Assembly (NCBI GenBank): GCA_963682025.1
Contig: OY821520.1
Span: forward strand, 135,478,738-135,542,737
Length of the DNA: 64,000 nucleotides
From: Cordilura impudica
Lineage: Eukaryota; Arthropoda; Insecta; Diptera; Scathophagidae
Direction: 5' to 3'
Part shown: in pieces, positions 42,530-62,936 of the stretch
How the letters are laid out: each line of letters starts with the position of its first letter
Numbering within the stretch: position 1 is the stretch's first letter
Position numbers and translations under genes: made by a program
The notes under the pieces: generated by a model
Seen by the model: only the letters and a program-made list of their open reading frames with translations
Database searches by the model: none
Told to the model about the DNA's origin: nothing

Positions 42530-43507
42530 TAACGTAGGACCACGCCAGTGTCCATGTTAATCTTGTAATCAAACTACTGATAATAAATATGAATATATTT
42601 TGAAAGAATTTGGTACGTGAGCCCATATCGGCCATAGGGTCTACGCTATTTAAATTGCTGAAAAATGGTGCATATTTAGACCTAGTCCCCATATATATGG
42701 CCCCTATCAGATCGACTTGAATTGCCATAAGGTCCAAATTATTATGCAGATCTTGTTGAAGTTGGGCTTATGTTTGTTGATTACATCTATTAATCAGTGG
42801 TTCAAAAATAAACCTTATACGACAATTCTTAGTCATAGTGCCATATCAAGTTGCTTCCAGATCATCAATTAAAACTAACAAAAAATACAAAAATATTTCA
42901 CAGATTTTTCTGAAATTTCGTTTGTTTATGTTTAAAAAAAAAGAATTGACCTTACCAAATATGGTCGGGATCGGTTAATTTTTTGCCCTAGTCCCTTTAT
43001 AAATACTAGGAAGCTTTATTTTTCAACTTAGCCAATTCACAAACCAACACTTTTATAGTTCATTATTATTGTGAATGAAGATAAAAAACTCATTACCAAG
43101 CACATTAACAAATTTAATAAAACACATCTAGTATATGTATAATTTTATGTATGTGTTAGTAGCAACTTTAAATGTAATTTACTTAAAATAAAGGAAAAAA
43201 TTTAAAAAACTCTAAATCTGCAAAACGGCTAAAAAGAAATACCTTTCAAATAATGTACGTTTGGTCAAAATCGGGATAAAATGGTAGAATAAAATATAGG
43301 TCACAAAGAATCGCCTAGCCTATTAATATTACAGATAGCATCCGATATGAACTTTATCAAATCTGCAAGCAAAAAAAATTAATAAAAATTTCATTCAGAT
43401 TTGGGTTTTTTCTACCCAATTAGTTGGACCTAAGACCAATTCTCTAAGTGCATTGTATAAGGTATCGCATAGTCGGTATATACCGACTATAATTTTCTTA
43501 CTTGTTT
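42530..43507 (+). mobile_element. INE-1-like family A, split by Helitron H2
   Basis: Two parts of one copy: 42530-43005 (from the 'GTGTCCATG' region onward) and 43336-43507, ending with an imperfect stem-loop (AGTCGGTATATACCGACT, self-complementary) and TTCTTACTTGTT. The left end and CCGTC tract are missing. H2 sits between. Confidence 0.8.
43006..43335 (-). mobile_element. Helitron family H2, nested copy
   Basis: On the minus strand it starts TCTGTAATATTAATAGGC after an A and ends CTAG before a T, which are exact Helitron insertion rules. Its 3' end uses the CCTAG that in other copies lies about 40 bp before the final CTAG, so this copy is shorter at that end. Confidence 0.75.
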
Positions 43508-43519
43508 TATTTTAGTCAT

Positions 43520-44050
43520 GGTGTGGGTTAAAAAAAGTGTGCGGTGAAGGCAATGACGTTAGTGAATTTTAATGCGGATGAAACAGGATTATTTTTTAAT
43601 GTCTGCTAGACAAAACGTTACCATTAAAAGCCAGCAATACCACGGAGGAAAAAATAGTGTTCAGTTGGTTAAATTAATGCAAACTCCAAACGTGGATGTT
43701 TCAGAAAAACTTACAATTCTATTGATTGGAAAAAGTGCCAAACATTAATGGTTTCGTGGTGTTAAGTGGCTACTCGTAGAGTATAAAGCAAAATTCAAGG
43801 ACTGGATGACAAAACATGTTTTTGAAGAATGGATTCTAAAATAAAAAAGCACTTTCAAAGTACTGAACGAAAATTTTTATTGTGTACTGATAACTGTCCG
43901 GTATATCCCAAGCACGTACAAAGTAAAACGAAAGTCATTTAAATAGCATTTTTCCTCTATGGCATTATGACCTCTAAAATGGAACCGCTTTTGAAGCACT
44001 AATCCGTATAGAGGCAAACGAAAAACTTATGGATTGCATCAATCATGTAA
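43520..44050 (+). pseudogene. Tigger transposase, DDE-domain fragment
   Basis: Contains 'NFNADETGLFF' (first catalytic Asp), 'KLTILLIGKSAK'-like text near 43720, 'TKHVFEEWI' near 43815, and 'KFLLCTDNCPVYPKHVQSKT' with the second catalytic Asp, followed by a decayed 'PNTTS.LQPMDQG' region ('MTSKMEPLLK'). Many stops and frameshifts. No TIR found. It represents the part that the Tigger copy at 13033-15262 has lost, though they are not shown to be the same family. Confidence 0.7.
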
Positions 44051-44849
44051 CAATTTTTTTTTAATTTTGACGTCAGTAGCGAAGTGCTTCAAAAGCTGCA
44101 TTAGGTCAACACTCTGAATGGGAAGAAGAAGATTTCACATCCATAATTTTTGTTGAGTAGTAATTGCATTTATAAACATCAAAAACTAATTAAAGCTGAT
44201 TATGAAGTATAGTAAAAAGCGAACAAAATAACTTGCAATGCTACTCTTCACAAATATATAGAAGTAGATAATTAACTTTGCACAACTGATTGATGATTTC
44301 TCATTTCATTCTTCAGCAAATAGCTTCGGCAAATCAAGTTTGACTAATTTTATCTAATGAAATTCTAAAGAAATTGCCAGTTTTACTCTTTTTAAAAAAT
44401 CAGTTTTTTTTTAATAAACAGAACACATTTATAGCGTATCAGTATTAGTAAAGTAGAAAAAATGTATACGTATGTATTTATTTTTTATTTGGATATATCT
44501 AGAAAATTATTTATTTTAGCCTTAACTGACTTAATCATCAATGATTCTTGAGCTATAGCTGAAAAACTATGTGAAAAATCATCAGGTTAAGGAAGAAAAA
44601 TATAACAGTACTTTCACACTGACTTAGAATTTTTCACCCGCTCCCCCCGACAATAACCGCAAAAATGATCTACAGTGCTTTCTTAAGCGGAACTACGTTT
44701 GGCGGGTCAGCTGCTATGTTTAACTATATATATAAAAGAGTTGCGAGGATGATCATCATCGTCCAGCCCAAACCGGAAGCTTGAAATTTGTACTGTATGT
44801 TCCTCTCTCGGCGTGAAGATCCACTGAGAACAGATTTTTAAAAATTCCT
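44051..44849. other. no recognised gene
   Basis: AT-rich. A palindromic GATGATCATCATC stretch near 44750 and a run of C/G-containing text near 44640-44830 were noted without an identity. Confidence 0.4.
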
Positions 44850-45390
44850 ACATTTACGGGGTAAAAGCGGATAAAAAGGGAGAAAATGATAACAAATTAA
44901 TCTAGGAATATGAAATTTTGGATGTGGACCCCATCCGAGAAACAACTGTGGGCTCAGAACTAATTGTTTCGAAATTCGGCCATTTAAGGGGAAAAAACGG
45001 TCAAAAAGGGTAAAAATTGTACCTTTCTGCATCTTCTTCACATATTAATCTATATATTGAACTTTGTTACACAGGCTCCACCGAATACGTGGCCATCAGT
45101 CAGTAATGATTTTATTGCTAATTCTAACGTCTAGGGGCGGAAAAACGGCCAAAAAGTGGAAAAATTGTATAGAGATAGAACAATAGAGATAGAGACATCA
45201 GATAAGAGGAGACTTTTTGGAAATTTGGGTGTTAAGGGGGGGGGGGGGTAAAACTGCCAAAAAGGGTAAAAATGGTATGGTTTAGCATACGGTTTCGGAA
45301 TATGAGATTTGATATGTAATTCAAATATTTAGGGGAGGAGAAATGGCCAAAAATGGGAAAAATTGTACGTTTGGTATCTTCTAAACAAAC
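44850..45390. repeat. degenerate tandem array, about 100-150 bp units
   Basis: The phrase ATTTAAGGGG, AAAAACGGCCAAAAAGGG, TAAAAATTGTAC recurs five times (near 44858, 44985, 45133, 45235, 45335), with spacing of about 100-148 bp and a G-run (12 or more) near 45237. Very diverged. No coding. Confidence 0.65.
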
Positions 45391-45432
45391 GAATATAAAA
45401 AGTAGTTTGTGGATAGAAACATCATGAGAAAA

Positions 45433-45830
45433 TAAGTAAGAAATTTACAGTCAGTATAGACCGAAACACTATACCATGCGTTTAGAGAATTGGTCTTAGG
45501 TAAAACTAACTGGGTTTAGAGAAAAAGCATAAACCAAATCAATGTCGAAAATTGGACCGATCCTGACCATATTTGGTAAAGTCATTTATATTTTGTAACA
45601 ACATATACAACCCGATTTTGAGAAAAATCTGTGCATTAATATGTGGTTTAATTTTCGTCTACGGATTAATGGATGTAATAAATGCACAATAACCCAATTC
45701 GACTGAGATCTATTTGATAATTTGAATCTTATGGAAAGTTAAGTCGAAATCATAGGGGTGATTTGTATGGAGAGTAGGTCTGAACATGCGCCCATTTTCA
45801 CCAATTTGAATAGCGTTTGTCCTATGGCTT
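45433..45830 (-). mobile_element. INE-1-like family A, old partial copy
   Basis: GTAAGAAATTTACAGTCAG, mutated stem-loop, CACTATACCATGCGTTTAGA and inner body to 'GCGTTTGTCCTATGGC'. More diverged than most copies and internally deleted. Confidence 0.7.
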
Positions 45831-46301
45831 GAGTTACTTCCCTTCCAAACTATGCCATCGATATTACAAATAATATAATTTTTATCTTTATAATTTGAAT
45901 AATTTTCGAACCCATTATGAATAAGAAAGTGGTGCTTAAATAGAGTAGATGGCAAAACATGTTAAACTTTTACAAAATTCTAAATTTGCCAATTTTGTTT
46001 TTTAATAATTTCGCGCTTAGTTATAAAATTATATTTTTTTGCGAAATCACTATTTGGTGTGTTCTATATTGGAAGATAACACATTTGTTACAAAAAATAC
46101 AATAATTATTAAAAAAAAAAAAATAGATAAACGAAAAAGAAATATTTTTTTAGACATGCCAAAACAGTGGAAACTTTTAAACTTCTTTACCAGAGTTGAT
46201 TAAAATAATAAAAATAGAAGAATGAGAGATAAAACTATAAAAAAATCTTAGCCATTATTTCAATATAGATTCTGTCATTTTCTTTCAATTATTATAAAAT
46301 A
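45831..46301. other. no recognised gene
   Basis: AT-rich with a short A-run near 46110; nothing identified. Confidence 0.4.
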
Positions 46302-46520
46302 ATGGCAAGAATAAAGTTTTATGATGAGTTGAAAACCAGAATAATAGATGATTTTAGTGATGGTCGTAAGAAAAAGAATATTTGTGAGAAATATTCTATG
46401 AATAAATCCATAAAATAGTCTGACTAGTATTAGTCTTGCTAGAAAACGCATGAACTGGAATTTGAGTACTGTTGGCGAATAGCGTTGACGAAAAAGTTGA
46501 GGATTTCCTAAAATAAATTA
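46302..46520 (+). pseudogene. Tc1-like transposase N-terminal fragment
   Basis: ATG at 46302 opens 'MARIKFYDELKTRIIDDFSD' and 'GRKKKNICEKYSMNKS', a helix-turn-helix of the kind seen at the N-terminus of Tc1-like transposases ('I-C-x-K-Y-x-x-N-x-S-T-V'), then stops. About 35 residues can be supported; the rest is decayed. Other HTH origins cannot be excluded. Confidence 0.45.
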
Positions 46521-46621
46521 ATACAATCGTTCGGTATACGAATCACCTACCCCCCAAGACCATGTGTTATTGTATAGTAAAATTTTCCATTGTTTTGTCA
46601 ACAGCATAAAAATGAATACTT

Positions 46622-47043
46622 TTAAGTTTTGTTAATTTTTTCTGAATTTATGTTAATATTTCTTCTTTTCTTCCCCATCTGGTAGAGGTACTTCCGAAAA
46701 TAGCCATGTCCTGACAGTAATGGCGTGAGGTAATAGTTGACCTCACCAAAACTTGTATTCACCCAGCCTTCTAAATTGGGGATGAATTTAGCCGTCCATG
46801 CCCACACGTTTGGTTTTGCCACATCTGCTGCCACTGTTCAATACTATGTGCTCTTAATTCAGTTGGCGTCAGTTGACCTTCACTCCAATGTTTTTGTTCC
46901 CATCTCTTCTTGCGTTCTGCCGCCATCAAACCAATTGGGATCGTGCCGCTAATGACCAGTACGGCCGCTTCTGAGACCGTTCTATAAGCAGAGACTACCC
47001 TCAAGGCTGCCGTTCTCTGCACCGCGCCTAAGGCTTTCCTGCG
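46622..47043 (-). pseudogene. R1/I-group LINE ORF2 C-terminal fragment
   Basis: Frame 1 (47040 to 46771) reads 'RTAALRVVSAYRTVSEAAVL', 'GTIPIGLMAAERKKRWE' and 'ELRAHSIEQWQQMWQ'. After a frameshift near 46825 the second frame gives 'WTAKFIPNLEGWVNTSFGEV' and 'NYYLTPLLSGHGYFRKYLYQ', the typical 'GEVNY.LTQ.LSGHG.F..YL' end of this LINE group. The text is truncated exactly where the AAT array begins at 47045. Same domain as 14-331 but a different copy. Confidence 0.82.
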
Positions 47044-47044
47044 G

Positions 47045-56715
<9,671 letters not shown>

Positions 56716-57059
56716 AAATAGTTTTTAATTTTATGATAAAATTTTTTGTTATTGACCGTCCAAGTCGTCAAAAATATATTTTGTTAAAAGTTTCCATCGT
56801 ATTGTCACTCACACCATAATTCTTATCGTTTTTAAATATTATTATGGCTTAAATAATTGATATAATAATTACTCTTACAACGTAGCGGGTGTACTGTTAA
56901 TCTATATTAATATTATAAAGAAGTAATGTGTGTTTGTTTGTTTGTTTGTTTGTAGAGGGTAATCTCCGTAACTACTCATCTGATCTTCCTGAAATTTTCT
57001 CAGAGTCTTACTGCGGATATGGGAAGTGCTATAGGCTATAATTTTTTAAATATTTTTAA

Positions 57060-57930
57060 TGGGCGTGGCACCTCCCACACAAAGTAAATTTTTAATATCA
57101 TATACATATATTGAGTACTATGATAGGCAGAGCTTTGCAAATTTGTGTAAGGTCACCTATTGTTAATATTAGTAGGTACACCGAAAATGGGCGGGATCGG
57201 ATAAGTGGGCGTGGTAGTTCCCATACAAGTAGTAATTCAATATTATATATCTTAATTACTGTGATAGAGAGAGCTTTTCAAATTTGTCTGATGTCACCTA
57301 TTATTAATGTGAGTAGTCGGACAAAAAATGGGCAGTATCGAACCAATAGGCGTGGCACCTACCATACAAATTAAATATAAAATGCCATATATCTGGAGTA
57401 CTGTTATAGTGAGAGTCTTGGGACTTTGTGTGAGCCCATAAGTTATGCATCCGATTACTTGGACAAAAAAAAGGGCGTGATCGGAGCAGTGGGCATGGCA
57501 CCGCCCGTACAAAGTAAATATATGATATTATATAACTGGTGTACTAAAAAGGGAAGCTTTGACACTTTGCACGACAACATCAGATCTTAGTATGTGTAGT
57601 CGGACAAAAAATTGGCGGGTTCACACCAATGGGCGTGGCACTCCCCATGCAAAGTAACTGTTTAATGTCAAATATCGGAGTACTGTAAAGGAGAGTGCTT
57701 TGTGGCTTTGCGTGAGCCCGTAGGTTCTTTGTATGATTAGTCGAACAAAAACATGGGCGTGATCGAAGCAGTGGGTGTAGCACCGCCCATGCAAAGTAGA
57801 TATCTAATATCATATAACTTGAGTACTATAAAAGGGAAAGACTCGACATTTTGCATGAGTCCATCAGATATTAATGTGAGTAGTCCAATATAAATTGGGC
57901 GGGATGGGATTTGTGGGCGTGGCTCCTCCT
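57060..57930. repeat. 142-bp tandem array inside Helitron H1
   Basis: GGGCGTGGCACCTCCCATAC-type phrases recur at about 57061, 57207, 57350, 57490, 57630, 57771 and 57914: seven units with spacing of 140-146 bp. Each unit also has 'GAGTACTATGATAGAG', 'TTTGCAAATTTG' and 'GTGAGTAGTCGGACAAAAAA'. Two more unit starts lie at 58499 and 58645 after the unrelated middle. Confidence 0.85.
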
Positions 57931-58416
57931 ATGTAAAAAGTATGAAGCAATACGAAAGCGACAGTCTTTTGACAAGTTCATTAGTTATCAATGTGATTTG
58001 CCGTAGAAAATATATCGCCAAAATCAAAAATCGTCAAACCCAAAAATCGCGAAAAATAAAAATTTCCCAAAAACAAAAAACTTCAAAATCAAAAATGGGC
58101 AAAATCAAAAATCGCGAAGAGAATAATTGCCAAATGATATTCTAAGTTCAAGGCCAACAGTTAAGTGTTGCCAGATCTAATATGGATAATCCATCTTCTT
58201 CTCATGGGCAGCTACATGTACCGTGCTCTAGGGTAGGAACGCCGAAAAATCTGATTACTATTGTACCGAATGAAAAAACCAAAAAAACATTGTATATCAG
58301 CATCAGCAAGCATTGAAATAAAAAAATCTATACTAATAATCTATACTAATATTATAAAGAGGTAATGTGTGTTTGTTTGTTTATTTGTAGGAGGTACTCT
58401 CCGTAACTACTCATCT

Positions 58417-58466
58417 AATCTTACTGAAATTTTCATATAGTCTTATATGAAAATTTCAGTAAGATT
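58417..58466. other. perfect 23-bp-arm hairpin
   Basis: Arms 58417-58439 and 58444-58466 are exact reverse complements around a 4-nt loop (GTCT). In the other H1 copies the same place has a single arm, so the second arm arose by inverted duplication. Confidence 0.85.
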
Positions 58467-58944
58467 CAGTAAGATAATTTTTTAAAATAATTTTAGTGGG
58501 TGTGGCACCTCCCATACAAAGTGCATTTTTAATATCATATATATTAAGCACTATGATAGAGAAAGCTTTGCAAATTTGTCTTTGGTCATCTATTATTAAC
58601 GTGAGTAGTCAGAAAAAAAAATGGGCGGGATTAGACAAATGCGCGTGGTACTCCCACACAAACTTAATATTAAATGTGATATATCTGAATTAGTATATTA
58701 GTGAGAACCTTGGGACTTTGCGTGAGCCCTTTCATAACGATTCGGAAGGGGAGGGGAGGGGGAGGGTGTAGCGAAGCACACCGGGTTACATCTAGTGTTA
58801 TTATATTTTGTTTTAAAGTTCCTTCAAATTTTTACTATATGGTTGGAAAATAAGAACATTATTTCTTATTTAAAAAAAGTTCTACAGGGAAATTTTTTTA
58901 AAATCTTTTTTGTATGGAAGTATATTTTAAATTTGTGAAATATT

Positions 58945-59130
58945 GGTATTCCCTGTACCACTACCTTTTTGTGCTGATGTTTATATCTGCTGAAGTTTAT
59001 ATCAGACCAATATCCACATTTTATTGTACCGATCGATTTAGAATAATTTTCTGAGTCGATTTAGCTATGTCCGTCCACGTAAACCTTGTAATCAAACTAT
59101 AGGGCGCAACTATGAGTATAAGTATTTTAA
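58945..59130 (+). mobile_element. INE-1-like family A, left-end fragment
   Basis: 'GTACCACTACC', 'TTTGTGCTGATGTTTATA', 'TATTGTACCGATCGATTTAG' and 'ATGTCCGTCCACGTAAACC' match the first 200 bp of family A, then similarity ends. Confidence 0.7.
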
Positions 59131-61849
59131 TGTTATTCTGATCTTATATTTGCACTGAGAAAAAAAAACGATGTGAAGATTTTCCTTTTAACATTAACAA
59201 AAGGACAAATAAGCTAGAAAATTTTCACTTAAAATTGCGAAAAAAGAAAAAGACATTTCCATGTGTGGTTTTTTCTTGTAAAATTGAGATTAGGTCAAAT
59301 AAAATTCGGAGTTATACATTTGAATATGTTGCTTAAAATATGAAATAGGTTTGTAATAAATTACGCCGACATACTTAAGATCTAGGAAATTACCGTAATA
59401 AATGAAGTCATTAACCATTTCATGCCCGAATTAATTGGGGCGTGGTTAAGCATTTTTCAAGTTTTTGTCGTTGTTAGTTTAGACCTAAATATGAATTGAT
59501 ATCAATTTCAAAGTCCTATGTATCCTCGTTTAGCCGTTATGCCTATAGGCAACATTGTGTTTGAAAAATGACTGACCACCGTCTTATGAAAGTATTTTGT
59601 TAATTTTTGTTTTCTAATTTTCTTACTTTTAAACAATGTATTTAAGCATTTAAATTTAAACTTTTAAATATCTTCATTACTTTATTTTTTAATTATTTGT
59701 AAACTCACTCATCATATAAGATTAGCTCTCAGATGATCTCTATCGATATTTAAAATAAAATATTTGCAATTAGGCTTGTACAATATATCAGGCTACACTG
59801 AGAAAAAAACCGCAGGATGTTGCCTATATTCATCGGGCATTAAAGACTTAATACGTGTAGCAAAACCAAATTTGAGGGGATTTGTTATTGATTGGCTTTC
59901 AAAAGAGTTACGAGTCAAGCAATATAAAATAAAAAATAACACCCCAGATCTGCAAGTAAGACGTTACCAATGAAACCAAAGCAATTAATTGCTAAAAACA
60001 AACCCCAAAACTGCTGGCCATACGCTACAATATAAATTTAGGCACAAAACTATTGCTGCTAAAAGTTAAATTGGAATTTGGCAATTTATAAATAATTAAT
60101 TTGTACCATTGTGCAATAATACATCCACTTTCTTTCTAAGTGGTATATTTGGTTTTGTGGTTGAACTTGTCTACAAAAGTTAATTAAAATTGTTTGACGT
60201 TTTATTTTCGTTTAACTCGTTAGCTATAAATGTATTGCTATTGTTTTAGCTCTACAATTTATTTTAGCGCCTAAAGCACATCTGCTTTTCAAAGACAAGA
60301 AAAGAAAAACACCTTTTTTAATCATTCTATGCAACACTTTAATTGCCATTTCAAGTGTGAAATTATATTTCTAATACAAAATTAAACAAAATAAATAGAG
60401 TGAATTTTCAACATTAAGAAGTTCTTTGATGTTCAACAAACATAATAATAATAATAATATAATTAAGCAGTTTTTAAATATTTAGTTAAAAAAGAAAAAA
60501 TTCTTAGCCGACTCTGTTTAAGACAGAAAAATAATTGGCTTTCGAAATTGTGTCGGTGTGGAATTTTAAAATTCGTTAAGTGCCAAGACAAACATGTTTT
60601 TGTTTCTTGATTCTGGTTTTGGCTTCGGCCAAAAAATTTGTTTTATATTTTTAAGGCTCCCAATAAAGCTCTAAATTAACAGAAAACGAAATTCCGCTTA
60701 ATGGTATGACATGTAATCCATTTAATTTGTAATATTGTGCTGAAATCGTCACAGGGAACTAACACTGGCACATAAAAGCGCTGCAACTGAAAGTAAAGTA
60801 CACACAATCTACTCAGAAAATACTTCTATATTTCGTAGTTTAGTTGATTGTATTTGTAATAAGAACACACACATTTAATAACGCATAACACAAATACGAA
60901 TGAACGGACTCAGAGAAATAAATACAGACGATTAATATTGTTGGATGTTGTTGTCGACGAGGATCATTTGTAACTGTGAGTGAGTGAGTTAGTCTGCATT
61001 GTGCTCGTATATACACTAGTGTGTCTCAAAAAAAAAAAAAAAAATATTGTTGCCCCAGCTTTTTTTGAAATCTTATAGTGTGAAGTTTTTTTTGGAGATT
61101 TTTTTTCAGAATTTTCGGAAGAGGTTTCGACGTCGCTAAAGTTGAACCTAACCCAAAACTCGGGGTTGCCGGACATTTTCTGAATTTTACTTACCACGAT
61201 TTTCTTTGGTACTAAATCAATATTTTAAAGGCAAAATGCTCAAACATTACATTTCTGTATAGGAATCATAAGTTTCGGTAAGTTCTTTGGCTCAATTGGG
61301 TACCCCTTTTGACATTTTTCGTAAATTTTGCAGAAATTTTGAAAGTAAGGCTTTGTAACTTTTAAAATTTCTATTAAAATTAAAAAAAAATAATGATGCA
61401 GTTTGTTAGGTGCATAAATTCTGAGTCATATAGAATGGAAAATTACTGATTTTGCTCTTAGCGTTCCAAAGTAATTTCATATCTATACTTTGTAGCCATT
61501 TTGTGAAATTAAAAATATTCTAAGGTGTTTGCAAGGTAATCCATCGGATTTGTTTTAATGTTAGTTTTTATTTATTCTTTCCAAATATGAAATATGTGGT
61601 TTTTTGTTCTGTTGCAATGCGAGACAATATGGTGGATGATGAAATTATTGTAGGACATATATTAATAGCAGTATGCATGTTTTCACTAAAATAAATAATT
61701 AAAAAAATGCACTAAATAAAAATATTTAAAAATTTAAGAATGAATTTGGGTAGTCAGTTAATTTTTATTTCGTTAAATAAAAAATGGGGAATTTGTTCAT
61801 TTCTTTTGGGGACCTTTTTTAAATTTGGGGAATTTGTTCACCGTGAAGT
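59131..61849. other. no recognised gene
   Basis: About 2.7 kb without identified elements. A short frame (59764-59973) has no recognisable domain. It has a small (AAT)n run at 60441-60460, and an A-run at 61029-61044 in a 'GTGTCTC' context. This is the least repeat-like stretch of the window and could hold non-coding host sequence. Confidence 0.45.
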
Positions 61850-62405
61850 TATTCCCGTGTAAACCAAATTTCAGAGAAATCCGTCGAAAAATACAAATCT
61901 GTATAGGAAAGAAATATACCACACAGCAAAAAATGAATTTTATATGAAAAGTGGGCGTAAAAGTGGGCGCGGCGACCTTCCCTTGGAATATGTACTAAAT
62001 TTCGGAGAAAGCCGTTGAAGGATAAAAATTACTATAACGAACAAATATACCAAAAAACAAAAAATGAATTTTATAAAAATGTGGGCGTAAAGGTAAGTGA
62101 AGCAATTAAGATGTATAATGCGACCTTCGCTGGAGTAGGGAGATCACGTTTTCCAAATTTCAGAGAAAGTCATTAAAAAATAAAACTTTGTATAGCAATC
62201 AAACAAAGAAAAAAATAAAAGAAAAAATAAATTTTATATACATAGAAGTGGCCGCAAGGTAGGTGTGGCCTGTAGGAGGCACATGTTCACCGTCCCTGGA
62301 GTATAGAGATCGTGCGTAGCAAATTTCAGAGAAATCCGTTGAAAAATAAAAATTTGTATAGCGGACAAACAACAAACAAACAAACAGAAAATTAATTTTA
62401 TATAT
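61850..62405. repeat. degenerate tandem array, about 130-166 bp units
   Basis: AAATTTCAGAGAAATCCGTT recurs near 61868, 61998, 62155 and 62321, followed each time by 'AAAAATAAAAATTTGTATAG', 'ACAAACAAA' and, between, 'TGAATTTTATAT' and 'GTGGGCGTAA'. Four diverged units. The GGGCG-type words recall, but do not clearly match, the H1 array. Confidence 0.7.
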
Positions 62406-62817
62406 CACAAGCGATAACCGCCTAAGTCGACTTAAGAACGATTTGACTTATGTATACTATCATATTCTACTTAAAACGCTTTATATTTACGTGAAATCCC
62501 CATTTTTCTAACACTGTTATTTAAAAAATTACTAATGAAAACATACTGACCTAAGTCGTAATAAAGCCCCATTACATTTACATAAACAGTTATTTTTCTC
62601 GAAAGAATGATTTTCACCGATTTGAGTTATTTATGCTATCATATTCTACAAAAAAATCTTTATATTTACGTGAAATCCACATTTCTCTAACACTGTTATT
62701 TTAAAAGTTATTAATACAAATATTCTGACCTAAGTTGTAATGAAGCCCCATTAAATTTATATAAAAAGCTATTTTTCTCGAAAACATGTTTTTCGAGTTA
62801 GGCGGTTATTGCTTGTG
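62406..62817. mobile_element. MITE with internal direct duplication
   Basis: Left end CACAAGCGATAACCGCCTAA (62406) and right end (other strand) CACAAGCAATAACCGCCTAA differ at one position in 20. Inside, two direct units of about 180 bp share 'CTATCATATTCTAC', 'TTTATATTTACGTGAAATCC', 'CTAACACTGTTATTT', 'CTGACCTAAGT' and 'TATTTTTCTCGAAA'. 412 bp in total. No clear target duplication was found, and there is no coding. Confidence 0.75.
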
Positions 62818-62936
62818 ACCACAGATATATAGATTTTTCCATTGAAAATAACACTTTTCAGAACAAATAACAGTAAAAATAATAATAATAAAAAGAATTT
62901 TTCATATTTCTTCAACTGAAAATAATAATTAATTTT

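Larger units (their letters stand above)
56901..58795 (+). mobile_element. Helitron H1, complete non-autonomous copy
   Basis: Begins TCTATATTAATATTATAAAG after an A at 56900 and ends with the hairpin GGTGTAGCGAAGCACACC, a short spacer and CTAG (58792-58795) before T. These are the TC start, 3' hairpin, CTRR end and A^T target of Helitrons. It carries a tandem array of about 142-bp units (57060-57930), an AT-rich 'AAAATCAAAAATCG' stretch, and a second internal 5' terminus at 58340. No Rep/helicase gene. A partial copy is at 7733-8703 (minus). Confidence 0.8.

Noticed and set aside
59764..59973. 69-residue frame as a host exon
   Set aside because: No domain, no clear splice context and no similarity recognised.
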